In this document: piece after piece, positions 23,207 to 34,785 of the stretch
Layout of the letters: every line of letters begins with the position of its first letter
Numbering within the stretch: the stretch's first letter is position 1
Origin: Triticum aestivum
Taxonomy: Eukaryota; Streptophyta; Magnoliopsida; Poales; Poaceae
DNA: 64,000 bases
Reading direction: 5' to 3'
NCBI RefSeq assembly: GCF_018294505.1
Contig: NC_057811.1
Location: 22,920,579-22,984,578, forward strand
Notes under the pieces: model-generated
Databases searched by the model: none
Told to the model about the DNA's origin: nothing
Seen by the model: the letters and a program-made list of their open reading frames with translations, nothing else
Program-made: the position numbers and the translations under genes

Positions 23207-23611
23207 TTACTACTGAGGGAGCACGTGTTGTCTCCCATGGTCGCCCTCTCCGGACCTATTCCAACACCCGTTGCAGGGTATTCGGGATGGATACTGGTGT
23301 GATAGCGCCAACACCTTCTCCCTGGTATAGTATTGATAGTCTTGGAGCAAACTCGCTCTTCCTTGGACCAAACTATCTAATGATGGTTAAAGACGATCCA
23401 GCTGCTGTTGACACAATGTTACTACCATTTATGAGAAGCAACTGTATCTATACCTCGCACATTGCGGTGGTTCCCTACCCTGCTCCTGATATATGCCGCT
23501 TCAGCCTGGATGCAGTCCTGCGTTGCTCTCGATATTGACAATAGCTGGCCCTTCCCAGAGCACCTATGGTTCAAAGCAAGCGTTTCCAACTACAAGGATT
23601 GGTTGAGTTGA
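23207..23611 (+). pseudogene. Truncated DUF295-family gene copy
   Basis: It matches the C-terminal third (about residues 299-433) of the intact gene at 25428-26831, including the stretches RTYSNTRC, TPSPWYSIDSLGANSLFLG and LPFMRSNCIYTS. Exon 1, the intron and the start of exon 2 are absent. Small deletions near 23494 and 23512 shift the frame, giving a stop at 23536-23538. Homology continues past the stop through the 3' flank to about 23830, so this is a DNA-level duplicate, not a retrocopy. Its left edge is fused directly to Athila-type sequence. Confidence 0.88.
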
Positions 23612-23829
23612 AGTTCATTTCATTTCTTGTTATTTCTTGTGTGATGAAAACTTCAGTATTTACTAGAATGTTTTGTTGGAAATAATCTATAATCCAACAT
23701 GTATCATTGTTGTCGTTGTGTGTTGATGACTTGTTGTATGTAATGAATGGTACATTTGCAAATGCATGTCATAGACTCAATTTATGAATGGTTTTCGAGT
23801 CACTTCTTGGAGTGTGAGTACCGTAGTAG

Positions 23830-25050
23830 TATAGCCAGCATCCGGTTAGTATATGAAGTTGCCACATCACATAGAGCCAACCTAATATTGGAGTACCAGA
23901 TCTGAGATGCCACGTGTACCAGATGAATGACTCCAAGTTCAACCACCGTGATGCTAGGTGCGAGCCGAGGAACACTGTTGGAGAGACCCCCCTCATAATT
24001 TTCCTACATTGGTTGTTTGATTCATAGGATAGAATGCTATAGGATTTTTTCCCTATGTAATCATGTTTTAGTTAGCAATCTAGCATCCACTCCAACTTTT
24101 GTTTCACTTCCTTTGATCCTACGAAGAGAGTACTTGCTCTGAATGATGTGCCGCTGCAAGAGCCGCCTATATAAATTAACCATGCTCTAAAAATGTGGAC
24201 CAACTTTGGCTATAGTAGTATTGTACTAGGTTAGTAGGTGACCTTGCGCTTGGCTCTTCTCCTCTTCCGGAAGTCGAACAATAATGATGGTACTACTTCT
24301 GGTAATCTGACACCAAATGAACTGCTGCACGTCCACCGCTTGTAAGCAAAAGTTTCTCCTCGTGCTGCGAGCCACCGCGCACGCGTTGGCGAGGGAGAAG
24401 GCGTAGTAAGCAAGCTTCTCGTCATTCTGCGAGTTGACGGGACAAATCAAAGTTACGTATTTATTAGTACTCTCTTCAAAAAGGGCCGACCATGTCCATG
24501 GCTACCATCCCGTGCTCTGTCATTGAGTACGTGCACTATTCACGTGCCATCAAGGAGAAAAAATATTGCATAGTACTAGGTGCCATCGAAGTGCACGACT
24601 CACTTACGCACTGCATATCTCCATTTTCTTGCATGACACGCCACCTTGATGCTAGATGTCCCGCGTGTCATGGAGGCATATAGTATGATTTTGTAAAATG
24701 GAGGAATATAGATGTCCCGCGTGACGGCAACAGGATGAACAAAGCTCATGTCTTAAACAAAAGAGTGGAAGAACATAGATTCCTGACGACCGAGAAGGAG
24801 CTACAAACCTCGGGGTGGAGCGTCTGCACTCATAATATTTTATATTATTTGGCGATATAAAATCAACCAAATCTCTCCACGTTCCTATACCATTCTATAG
24901 TACTATGAGAATAACTGTGAATGTAAGCCATTGATTCACTCTATCCAATGGTCATAGTTGGAAAATCCAAACAAAACCAAGCATTGGATCAACTCTTTTT
25001 TCGAGATCAACTCTTTTAGCACTTAGATTGTTGCCACCTGCCCACCTAGC
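23830..25050. other. Intergenic region between DUF295 copies
   Basis: No convincing gene is seen. The stretch at about 23995-24130 resembles the ends of a grass MITE (GATTCATAGGATAGAATGCTATAGG) but I could not define both termini. Short repeats of GGAGGxATAxxATGTCCCGCGTG occur at 24670-24725. Confidence 0.4.
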
Positions 25051-25055
25051 CCACC

Positions 25056-25073
25056 TATATATCCGCTCACGTG
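25056..25073 (+). promoter_or_regulatory. Possible TATA box and G-box upstream of the DUF295 gene
   Basis: TATATAT at 25056-25062 is followed by CACGTG at 25068-25073, about 360-370 bp before the start codon. Both are common plant promoter words. The distance implies a 5' leader of about 330 bases, so the assignment is tentative. Confidence 0.3.
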
Positions 25074-25427
25074 TGATGACCACAGGAGCTATCCACTCAG
25101 ATTGTATGTTAAAAAAATAAAGGTCGATAACTAATGCGGCACCTCGGGCCAACGCGGCCAGATCGCATTTTGCACGAGAAATTACACACCATGTTTCGTT
25201 GACATGTGGTCCCGTTCCAACATGTCAGTGAGACGACGGCGAGTCCTTTTGTACAATTTCCGAAAGGACGTGTAGGCCGGGGCGCCTCTTCGTGTACCGT
25301 GGCAAACTGGCAACCGTCCACCGACTCTTCGCCTTTCCCTCTCGATTTGGAACTGCTGTCGCACGCTCTTCCTCCCTCCTCCATTTTCCTTCACCCTTCC
25401 TTCTGCCATTGTTCGATCGTCTTCTCC

Positions 25428-26831
25428 ATGGAGGGAACAAGCCGGAAACGACCCCGTTATTCTTGCCCTGATCTGAAAGATGATGTGGTGGGGGAACTCA
25501 TTGATCGGTGCGACATCATCACCTCAGCTAGCATGGCAGGTTCATTCAAGAACATTCTCGAGAGAACTAATAACATCATTACAAGGAACCCAAAGGTCCG
25601 GGAGCGGTTTGATCTCCCCTATCTTCTTCGCCGTGACCCTGCTGACTGGCGCGGGGACGAGGGAAGCCTCGCCTTGTGCAAGTTGATGCCGCTTGATAAT
25701 GATACATATGATGTTAAGATGCCATCGCTTGAGGGCAAGGCTTGGGAAGGCGCAAATGGAGATTGGGTTGTTTATATTGGGTACAATTGCGAGTGGGAAC
25801 TTGTGAATGTGTACACTCGTCAGCGGATTCCACTTCCAAAAATCTCTGAGTGCCATGAGGTTAGGCACACAGATGATCTACGTACGTTCAAATATGATCA
25901 TGGTGACTGTCGTCTATGGAAGATAGCAATTTCTCCAGTTCCCAACCGCTCTTGGAATTACAAGAACTATCAAGTTGTTGCTATCTTCGACAAGTTTGTT
26001 GCTGTCCTTCGTGGTTCGACTAGATGGATATTGCTCAAAAATCAGTTTCTATACACGGATGTGTACTGTGATGCAATTGAATACGAGGGTCTTGTGTTTG
26101 CTGCCACCACTCGTGGCACTATTTTTGCATGGGATCCTCGTAGTTTCGGTACGTTTGTCTTCCACCGTAATTATAATTGTTTCATCCACATGCATGCGAG
26201 TTAGCAAGTTTCCCTTCTCTACTAATTAACCTTCTTCTTGTGTTTCCAAGGTCCTGTGAACATTCCACCACCTATACTTGAAATTTTTTATAACCAAGGG
26301 GGAGATGACGATGGTGATGATCACGAGCATGAGGACGAGGAGGGCCCATATACTCAGTGGCGCCTGGCAACTTCCGATGGATCACCCCTTCTTGTCTGTA
26401 TACAGCCCACTGCTGATGTTACTACTAAGGAAGCAGGTGTTGTCTCCCATGGTCGCACTCTCCGGACCTATTCCAACACCCGTTGCATGGTATTCGGGAT
26501 GGATACTACTGTGCTAGCGCCAACACCTTCTCCTTGGTACAGTATTGATAGTCTTGGAGCAAACTCGCTCTTCCTTGGACAAAACTATCCAATGATGGTG
26601 AAAGGCGATCCAACTGCTGTTGACACAACGTTACTACCATTTATGAGAAGCAACTGTATCTATACGTCGGACATTGCGGTGGTTCCCTACCCTGGTCGTG
26701 ATATAGTAGGTCGCTTCAGCCTGGATGATCAGTCCTGCGTTGGTCTCGAGATTGACAGTAGCTGGCCATTCCCAGAGAATCACTTGTGGTTCAAAGCAAG
26801 CGTTTCCAACGCCGAGGATTGGTTGAGTTGA
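25428..26831 (+). CDS. DUF295 (KIB1-4 beta-propeller) F-box-like protein, two exons
   Basis: Exons are 25428-26148 and 26251-26831. The intron is 102 bp with GT-AG ends (GTACGT...TTTCCAAG), phase 1, giving 433 residues. The N-terminus (about residues 10-60, PDLKDDVVGELIDRCD) resembles the degenerate F-box seen before DUF295 domains. The body is a DUF295 beta-propeller ending in the diagnostic block NCIYTSDIAVVPYPGRDI (residues 375-392) and LWFKASV near the C-terminus. An acidic run lies at 259-271. F-box/DUF295 proteins are large, fast-evolving plant families presumed to be SCF ubiquitin-ligase adaptors; the function of this member is unknown. All frames are intact. The start is the first Met after an upstream frame without other ATG support (the frame is open back to 25206). 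A broken paralogue lies 1.8 kb upstream. Confidence 0.88.
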
Positions 26832-26927
26832 AGTTCATTTCATTGCTTGTTATTTGTTGTGTGGTGAAAACTTTAGTATTTATAATGTATCCTCGTTGTC
26901 GTTGTGGGTTGATGACCTGTTGTATGT

Positions 26928-26933
26928 AATAAA
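26928..26933 (+). terminator. Poly(A) signal of the DUF295 gene
   Basis: AATAAA lies 97 bases after the stop codon, in TGTATGTAATAAAATG; the TTGTATGTAAT context is also kept in the paralogous flank near 23740, where the signal itself is changed to AATGAA. Confidence 0.55.
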
Positions 26934-27206
26934 ATGATATGCCTGTGATAAACTTACTAAATTTATGAATGGCTTTCGAGTCGCTTCTCTGAGTGGGTGC
27001 TGCGACGAGGCAAAAAAATATTTTCCGAATACATAATTGTACGTGCATTGCAACAGGTTATCGGATGAGGCCAATCAACAATAGTACAGTATTTGTACTA
27101 GCTTCACATGCTGCACTATCTCTATGTCTACGTACGTAATACAACAAGTTTTAAACTTGAGACAAGCCACCCATCCTCACAAAGAACACTTTTTAACCTA
27201 GCAGAA

Positions 27207-27521
27207 ACTCCAGGAAATTTGGCCACAGTATGAGGTGGGCCATATGTTAATGTGTTCGCTGTACGTAACCAGCACCTCGAATCCTCGATACTACTACTAT
27301 AAGTAGTAGGAGTAGTAGGGTGGCATGGGCCAGAACAAGCATTCACGTCCAGGAGTACGGCACACGCCACCTGCACGACTTCCATCTGACACCATATTTG
27401 TTGGAGTCCATGCTACAGCAATCTCTTCAACCTCATCGTTTATCTAAATCAGCCATCACAGGGCGGGCGAGGTGGGGGTTTGCCGATAGTCGGTTTCCTC
27501 AACTGTGGTCCCACATGTAAG
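27207..27521. repeat. Non-coding module, copy 1
   Basis: From ACTCCAGGAAATTTG to CCCACATGTAAG this matches 28439-28679. Shared blocks include GTACGTAACCAGCACCTCGA (in part), GGCACACGCCACC and GGGTTTGCCGATAGTCGG. Copy 1 has extra sequence, including a CTACTACTATAAGTAGTAGG inverted repeat near 27290-27312. Identity is moderate, with indels. Confidence 0.75.
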
Positions 27522-28205
27522 GCCAACTCCAACGCACGACCCCAAATGGACCTCCGTTTTGCCCGGATTCTGTCCGTTTGGGTAGGGCAATGGGGTCGTG
27601 TCCGGGCCATTTCTCGGATGCGGTGGCCGTGCGCCGAACGCGCGGACGCATCCCGGCCGCGTACATTTTTCTTTGCAAACACGTATCTTTTTTTCATCAT
27701 TGATTTTTTGGTACATGGAAATACATCACCAAAATTTTGACTAGAAAAACAAGAACCACAAGAATACATTTTAGAAGATATCCAACTTCCATAACTGCTC
27801 CTGTAAGTTGGATTAGTGCCTTCTCGATGCATTCATTGTTGATCTGCGGAGGCTCGATCCTGCGTGCTTCTTTCTTCTTCGAGTGTAAAGAAGTAGACGT
27901 GTCTAGCCTCTATTCTATCAACAAGTGCACTAGTCTCATCTCTAGCCTCTATGCTAGCTAAAAGTGCTAGAACATCTACTAAATTGCACTCTATCAATAT
28001 ATCGTTGTACTCTTCTTCCCAATACCAAAACTTGCATCCATTCTACACAATAAAATTTAAGTTAGCACAACTAGTCTAATCCGAGAGCACAACCGAAGAT
28101 TTGGTCGAGTTCTTCCTCCTTTTGCCGACACGTGGGACATCCAGCATCCAGGTCGTGTCATGCAAGAAAATAGAGTGGTAGTTGAAGCCATGTGATGTGC
28201 ATCTT
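27522..28205. mobile_element. Probable PIF/Harbinger-like non-autonomous DNA transposon fragment
   Basis: It begins GCCAACTCCAACGCACGACCC, a start I associate with a common Triticeae DNA transposon. Its insertion point coincides with the end of the duplicated module. On the minus strand a short Trp/Glu-rich stretch (near 28025, FWYWEEEYN) resembles a piece of a transposon-encoded DNA-binding protein. Terminal repeats were not defined, so class and right boundary are tentative. Confidence 0.4.
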
Positions 28206-28438
28206 GGGTTAAACTGTAAATAGAATCTTACTACTCTTGAGTAACTCCAAAAGCGGCCACCGAAGATCTTTATTGGATTTGTTTTTCATCACCAGCACGT
28301 CGAGGTGAAAGATGTGCAGGTTCAGTGGGTCCTCTTGCATTTTCACTAACATGTGGGACCGCATATGAGCAAACAGACGATGGGCTCCGCACGTCTGTTG
28401 GCTGGCTGAGAAGAGAGATAGAGGAGGGCTGAGCACGG

Positions 28439-28679
28439 ACTCCAGGAAATTTGTTCTACGTAACCAGCACCTCGATATAGTGGGGTGGCATGGGCCATAA
28501 CTAGCATTCATGTCTAGCAGTACGGCACACGCCACCCACACGAGTCCCATCCGACACCAATTTTCTTGCAGTCCGTGCTACGACCATCTCTTCTCCCTAC
28601 TGTTTTCTCAGCCATCACGCAGTGGGCGGGGTGGGGGTTTGCCGATAGTCGGTTTGCTCAACTGCGGTCCCACTTGTAA
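28439..28679. repeat. Non-coding module, copy 2
   Basis: This matches 27207-27521 without the extra insert and ends CCCACTTGTAAG. It lies 330 bp from the 3' end of the minus-strand gene at 29013-29579. Confidence 0.75.
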
Positions 28680-29012
28680 GTGAAAATGTAACACAGGACG
28701 CATTCCCCCTTGAGCGGCATGCCGGACCAACCGTGTGGGGGTGCGACGCGAACACGGCAGGCTTTTCCTTTTGAACTTGTAACTTGTAAAATTTGGTTCT
28801 GCTCCATGGCGCGACCGATAGATAGAAATAACAATTTTCCCTAGAGTTATGAGAAGTTTGGTTCTACCGCGGTTCATGCATGGAGTACGTAGGAAAATTA
28901 TGAAGTTGATGCGAAAGGTAAGATAATTACTAGTAGTACCATATACTATTACATGGATTTGATGAAAATATAACGATACATACGGATCCATCAACGACAT
29001 CCTCACGCCCTA

Positions 29013-29579
29013 GTGCACTGGGTCACCAACCGATGTGTGAGGAGTAGCGGCGTTGGCGGCAAGCTCAACGTTCTTCTGAACAATGCCGTCCAAGGTTGCC
29101 CTGCGGTCCAAGAAGGCCAGCATCCGATCATCCTCCTCTTGCATGTAGTAGTCCTTGTGGACGATTTGCGCATAGACGTGGGTGATTATGTCGATGCTGT
29201 CTTGCTGCGCCAGGCGCAGCGCGGCAAGCGCGACCTCGAGGTGGACATTCTCTGGCGCGCCGGCGGGCAGTCGCAGGGCCACCAGTGCGTCAAAGAGGTT
29301 GTCGCCATAGAGGCTGTTGAGGGTGGAAGGCATCGCAGAGCCTGGGCGCATGGGCTGGAGGTGTACGTCAAGGTCGTCTGCGAGCTTCTTGACGACGGTG
29401 AACTTGTCGAGGAAGCCGACGAGGACCTCATGAAACAAGGAGACGAAGTTGTCGTCCAAGCGGCCCCTCGCCCTGGCAGCCTCAAGCACTACCTGGAGAC
29501 GTTCCTCGGTGCCGGGCTGCAGGCCGGTGTCGTGGACCATCTGGCACAACCGGCTGATGCTCGCGCTCATTGCCTCCAT
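29013..29579 (-). CDS. Small protein of unknown function, 189 residues (188 plus stop by coordinates)
   Basis: This is one uninterrupted GC-rich frame from ATG at 29577-29579 to TAG at 29013-29015. The protein is predicted helical and soluble, with no signal peptide or membrane segment. Recognisable stretches are MSASISRLCQMVHDTGLQ near the start, VSLFHEVLVGFLDKFTVVKKL near residues 46-66, and LAALRLAQQDSIDIITHVYA near 118-137. I do not recognise the family. Support for a real gene comes from the TATA box about 100 bp upstream, strong third-position GC unlike the surrounding DNA, and lack of repeats. The antisense frame at 29013-29594 is also open, which is common for GC-rich coding DNA; the minus strand is preferred because of the TATA box and start context. 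Expression is unproven. Confidence 0.65.
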
Positions 29580-29680
29580 GGGTCTAGCTTCTAGTCAACT
29601 GATCTTGCGATTGGAGTGATCACTCTTGCCCTTGGGTGCGTATAGGTGCGTAGGATTTCGTAGATTGGACTGGCGGGAGC

Positions 29681-29688
29681 CTTTATAT
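29681..29688 (-). promoter_or_regulatory. TATA box of the 29013-29579 gene
   Basis: On the minus strand this reads ATATAAAG in CATATAAAGGCTCCC, 102 bases upstream of the start codon. That would place transcription start near 29650. Confidence 0.6.
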
Positions 29689-29699
29689 GAGAAGTGCAG

Positions 29700-30761
29700 A
29701 CTGCGTTGAATTCATGTGCGTGTTGGCCATCTACTCCTCACCCCTCTACTGCACATGCATTTGGCTGTATGACAGGTTGGCCAGCCACCCGTTGGGCCCA
29801 TGTGTCATACACCCAAAGGCAGGTGCAGTAAGTCAATGAAGCTGCGTCCCCCTCCGTGCCCGTGCATGCTTTCAATGACCTGAGACTACCAAACATCACA
29901 TGTAGTGGTTAGTTCATTGCATGTAATCCTATTAAGTAGCAAAAAGACATTAAGTTATATAGCCGATAGGAATAAAACAATACGCCATGTATTTATTTAC
30001 AAAGGGAGTAGTACATTTTTTGTGGCATGCGTTACTAGATATTGCTAGTCAAATACTAAATCCAGATGGACGTGGTAGTACTACTAAATCCAGACGGTGG
30101 TGCTAGTACTAGTAGTAGTAGTAGTACTACCAATGTAGTAGCACTGTACTACCCGTTGGTCAAATTATTACGTGCTGCTCCTCACAGTGAAGTGACAAGA
30201 CCCTACGCCGGAGATGACACCTGAGTATAGGCGCCGTGTTCGGCATACCATAGTTAGCTTCACCCTCTGCAGTCACTATCATCATGGTTGTAGACCTAGC
30301 CTGCTTACAACTAGCCGTGTTCGACATAATTTCCCGTGCGTAGATGCCCGTGCATTGCACGGAACACCAAGATTGGGGGGTGGACAGCGCCGGCAGCGGC
30401 CATCGCGCCAGATTTTTCCATGGCCTTCTAGATGTGGTGGGGAGGAGATAAGGCTGATTGTGAGAGAAAAGGAGTTGTTTGTAAATAGGGAACAAGTGCG
30501 GGCATCTTTTTGAAAACTGGAGAATTTTGGTTTGTATGCGTCAGATCTAGATCCGACGGCTATTGGTGAAAGATGGCAGGCACAACATCATCACCAACTC
30601 AGGACCTGTTTGATACGCAGGATTTTGAAACGCAAAAATAGGACACGACAATATTACAAGTTTCAAACTGATATTACAAATGTTAGGAGTAATGCTGCAC
30701 CTACGAAGAGGCAATTACTAGGAAGTTTACGTAAGAAATTTCGTTACTTTAGGTGGATGCA
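29700..30761. other. Intergenic region
   Basis: No gene is seen. There are GTA/TAC-rich simple repeats at about 30066-30150, and the words TGCCCGTGCATTGCACGG (30347-30364) seen in many grass repeats. A possible MITE piece (CCTGTTTGATACGCAGGATTTT) near 30606 is cut off by the LTR at 30762. Confidence 0.4.
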
Positions 30762-32059
30762 TGTGACACCCAAAAATTTTATTTGGCTTTATCAAAATCT
30801 TTATTTGATTTGAAGGAGGTTATTTAAATTTTTCTTCTAAAGGACTCCCCTTCTCAAAAAATTTCTTTTATAACAAGGATTTTCCTTGAGTTCATCCAAA
30901 ACTTGATCTTTGGTCTTGGAGGTTTTTCATCTTGTGTTGACTCAACACAAATGTTTTTCATTGGGGATGTTTTTGAAAATCTTTTCTTTTTAAAAAATAG
31001 CCCTATGGCATATGGAGTGATCCTTTCCCTTTCAAAATTTCCTCTTGCCATGACCTAAGTGGAAATCCCCCTCCCAAAAGCCATCTCCCCACTTTGTGTC
31101 AAGATAAACTTCAAATCCAGCAAGTTAAACTCCCCCATGATTTTATCTCCATTTATTCCTAATCAAAAACCTTTTCTGTCCTCTATTTTGACCCTTGGAG
31201 ATTTACAAAGGAACCACTAGTTCTCCTTTGAGTTTTGCCTCCAAACAAATTTCCCTGGCTAGTCCTTAGAACCCTCAACCAAGATCCAGGAAGATCTACT
31301 GGTCTCCAGTTCAAAATTTTCAAAATGTGCTTGCTGCAAGTTTGGGCCATATTTGCAAAATTTGGTGAAATTCATTTGTTTTCTCCTCCTAAAAATCTGA
31401 GGAAATTCAGGCAGCCTCTAGATGCATCAAGAGGTCATTTCACCAAGTCACAGCTCCAGAAAAATTTTCCTCGTGCCCAAATCATATCATCGAACACCTA
31501 GAGGGCACTGTTACTGTCGAAGCTCAGAGTTTCAGAGAAACAGTTTCAGAGCCAGTGTCATTTTCTTCAAAACACCATGTCGATCTCGCCAGTAGCTGCA
31601 GTGGCACCTTGCGCCCTGTTCCTCCTTCTTATCCCCGCGCCGCACGGTCGCCTGGACGCTTGCGGGCGTCGGCGGCGAGCTGGCCGAGGTGCATCGCCCC
31701 ATGCGCGGCGGCAGCAGCACCCGCTGCGGCTGCCAGAGAGGCGCAGCGTGGGACGGCGCCGTCCAGCACCGCCCAAGCCACCAGAGACCACCGCGTGGCC
31801 GTCCCCTCCTCTGTGCACGCTGCAGAGCCGTCGTCGTGGACTGGGAGGCACGGAGCGCGCTCCCTGCCGCCGTCTTGCCCGTACGACCGTTCCGTCGAGG
31901 ACCGGAACATTACCCCAACCCGACCGAGGTTTTAGCGGAGAAACGGTGCCAGTGGACCACCACGGTGATGCCCAACCGCCTAAACCTCCTGCCCATCCTC
32001 TGCCTCGCCGTAATTGCTCGCCGGTGTTATCCCGTTCACGGCCACTTCCTCGGATTGCC

Positions 32060-32066
32060 TATAAAA
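32060..32066 (+). promoter_or_regulatory. TATA box of the 4 kb LTR
   Basis: TATAAAA in GCCTATAAAAGGATG, at the end of a GC-rich stretch, is followed by a C-rich leader. This is the likely LTR promoter. Confidence 0.55.
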
Positions 32067-33826
32067 GGATGTCCCGAGCTCGAACTCGAACACGCACCAT
32101 CACTCCACCCCACAAGAACCACGCCAAGCCACTAGGAAGGCCTCGAGGAAGTCTTCTTCCCCAACTGCGGCCGCCTCGACCCGCTTCGGGATCCGGCAAG
32201 ATTCGCTCCCGTGCGTGCACCCCCGCCTCTCAACTCATGCCAATAGCCTCCTAGTGCATCCACCTCTCTAACCCGCGCACCAATTTGGAGTTTGCAGCAC
32301 CCACCGGAGAGTTCCACCCTCGCCCGAACCACCGTCCGCCGGAGATAAGGTCGCCGTCGACGTGGTGCTCACCGACGGCTAAGTCCACCACCCACCGACG
32401 CGGAAGGACACCCTAAACCCGTAGGTACCCTCCGATCACCCTACCTCGCCGTGGATCAACACCGGCGACCACCGCAGCCTTCGGGCGCCGGCGAGCCCCG
32501 TTCGGAGTTTGAACCTGACGGGTGGGACCCCCCGTCAGCCTCTCTTTCTTTTCCTTCGAATCATTTTCTGAAGGCGCCTTCGGGCTAAGTGTGTTTTCCT
32601 TCTGGGCTGGCGTATTTCGTACCGAAGCGTTTTCTGCTTTTTCAAACAAGCCCCTGGATCTTTTATGTTTCATCACAGATTAGTCCTTGGACTAAAACCC
32701 TTATATCTTTTAAACAAAAGATGATTTTTGATTGATTCTTTTTTTGTCAGTCTTATATTTTTGACTAGTTTTTTTTATAGTATTTATTTGGAATAAATTT
32801 TATACACACAACGGTATTCACGTTAGTATACGGTTTCTTTATACCGTAGATTCCGGAGGAGGTGACGGAGCCGCGAACTTCGCCGAGCTAGACTCCGACT
32901 TCTCCGAACCAGGCAAGCATGTTTGAACCTTTGATATGATGGGTGTTTTGCATGTTTGCTTGAATAGTTTGTGCATGGCATATGAGCATCGGTGAGTGTT
33001 TCGCTGCATGCAAGGCAACTACCCGTGTGCTTCATAGTTTGATGTGATCTTTTGATGGGAGATGACCTGATCATGTGGTGACATGAGAGGTAGTAAGATG
33101 GTATTGTTGTAGCATGCCAGTCTTATGTCAACCGTTAAACTCCGACGTTAACGTGGACCGAGCCACGTTACCATTTGTCCCCTTTTCGTACTGCCACATG
33201 TTTTCTGCAAAGAATACGGTTTAGTAAGCTGCAAACCTCTTTCCTTGTACACACCAAATAGAGGGGCTGGGATGAGGGTTCCATGGCCCTGGATTAATGC
33301 CAGTCATCCGGTCAGGGGGCATGGGTGTTTCCGGTTGGGACCGAGAGGGGGGCACCCCTTAGAGCCCGCGATATAAATTTGATCCCAAGCTACGTGAGGT
33401 TGTAGCCTGCCCGTCTCAAGGTTTTTCTTGAACGTTGCTTGGGGTGATTCCTGGCAACGGAATGTGGAATGGGTGTGTACTGGTTAGATATGTTTCTCCT
33501 AAAATACCATAAACGGAACTAGTCCCTTGTGACTACTGAAATCCGTTGGCTGTGGTTAAGAGTACAAACTCTGCAGAGTCAAAACCTTCCGAGTCATCGT
33601 GTCCATGGTCAAGGACCGGGGTCAATGTATCCAAACAGTATTCATATCTGTCCCAGTGTCAGTCCCTGTGTCAGCCTCCGTGGAAATCCCCGGTGAACAA
33701 GCTTGAGTGGTAAACCCGGTTGAATGTTATTCCTGTGGATGGACTAACCATTTTATTATTTCGTACCTGAGTATTTCCTTGAAATGATTTAACTTCATGA
33801 GCTACTGGAATATCGAGTTATGAAAT

Positions 33827-34086
33827 ATAAGCCCTTTATGTGATGTCGCTCAGACGTCCGACTGTGGCACTCTTGTTATTTACTTTTGATATAAGCCCTT
33901 TATGCGATGTCGCTCAGACGTCCGACTGTGGCAGTCTTGTTATTTACTTTCGATATAAGCCCTTTACGTGATGTCGCTCAGACGTCCGACTGTGGCACGC
34001 ACTGTCGTTTATATTCCATTATAAGCCCTTTATGTGGTGTCGCCCTGACGCCCGACTGCGGCATTGTTAATTTATTTGTACCCTTT
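33827..34086 (+). repeat. Four 64-66 bp tandem repeats inside the LTR
   Basis: Copies start at 33827, 33891, 33955 and 34021, each beginning ATAAGCCCTTTA and containing GATGTCGCTCAGACGTCCGA or a variant. The fourth is the most diverged (GTGGTGTCGCCCTGACGCCC). Confidence 0.85.
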
Positions 34087-34773
34087 CGAGGAGTCATTTC
34101 AGACACTCGATTGGCCTTCAGTATTACATTGGGATTTCGGGAGGACTACCGCCCGACTTCCTTTTTATTTCCCATGCAGTCCAAGTTTATTTTCGGAGTG
34201 CGCACTATTAATCTGCTCATGTGCATCATGTTTGCATTTGTTATATCTTATGTCCAAACTGTCTTGCGAGTACTTTCATAGTACTCACCTGGCTTGTTGA
34301 TTTGGCCAGATGTTGACGAAGGCGATCTCATGGATGATGAATTTGATAGCGAGTCCGACGCCTAGAGGAGTCCCAGTCAGTCCTGTGCGATCCTGGAATT
34401 GGTCACTTGTAGTATATACCCTTCCGCCACCCAAATAAAAGTCCTCAGGCCTCACTCCGACGCTCGATGGGCTGTAAGGTTTAGGAGTCATGTCACCCAC
34501 TTCACCGTGACATATCCACACCCATTTTTTTACGAGTCAGTAGTTATGCCACCATACCCCCCCTTGTGTCATATCCGCCTTTACGTATAATATCGGCGTG
34601 CTTGTAATAAATTGTTGAGCAGCCTCCGCTCAACCTTGTATTATATTTAGTACTCCTGGATTTTTCTATAATCAAGAATTTGTCTACCAGTAAGAAGGAT
34701 TCTTCTCTATTGGTCCGTTAAAGGGATCGGTTTCTCAATAAATGTTTTATTGGAAAACCGGTCGTGACAAACT

Positions 34774-34785
34774 TTGTATCAGAGC
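34774..34785 (+). other. Primer binding site of the 4 kb-LTR Gypsy
   Basis: TTGTATCAGAGC, one base from the standard TGGTATCAGAGC initiator-methionine-tRNA complement, 4 bases after the LTR. Confidence 0.75.

Larger units (their letters stand above)
30762..34769 (+). repeat. 5' LTR, 4,008 bp
   Basis: It starts TGTGACACCCAAAA and ends CGTGACA, followed by the primer site. It contains a GC-rich segment (31550-32500), a TATA box (32060-32066) and a 64 bp tandem array (33827-34086). Open frames in 31555-32254 on both strands are by-products of the high GC content. Confidence 0.8.

Noticed and set aside
23149..23538. 129-codon frame as a new gene
   Set aside because: It joins retroelement sequence to a truncated DUF295 copy and stops at a frameshift; it is a chimeric pseudogene frame.
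29013..29594. 193-codon plus-strand frame opposite the minus-strand gene
   Set aside because: It is an antisense shadow of GC-rich coding; the TATA box and start context support the minus strand.
31555..32254. Several overlapping long frames on both strands
   Set aside because: They lie in the GC-rich part of a 4 kb LTR around its promoter; Pro/Arg-rich composition and mutual overlap indicate composition effects.
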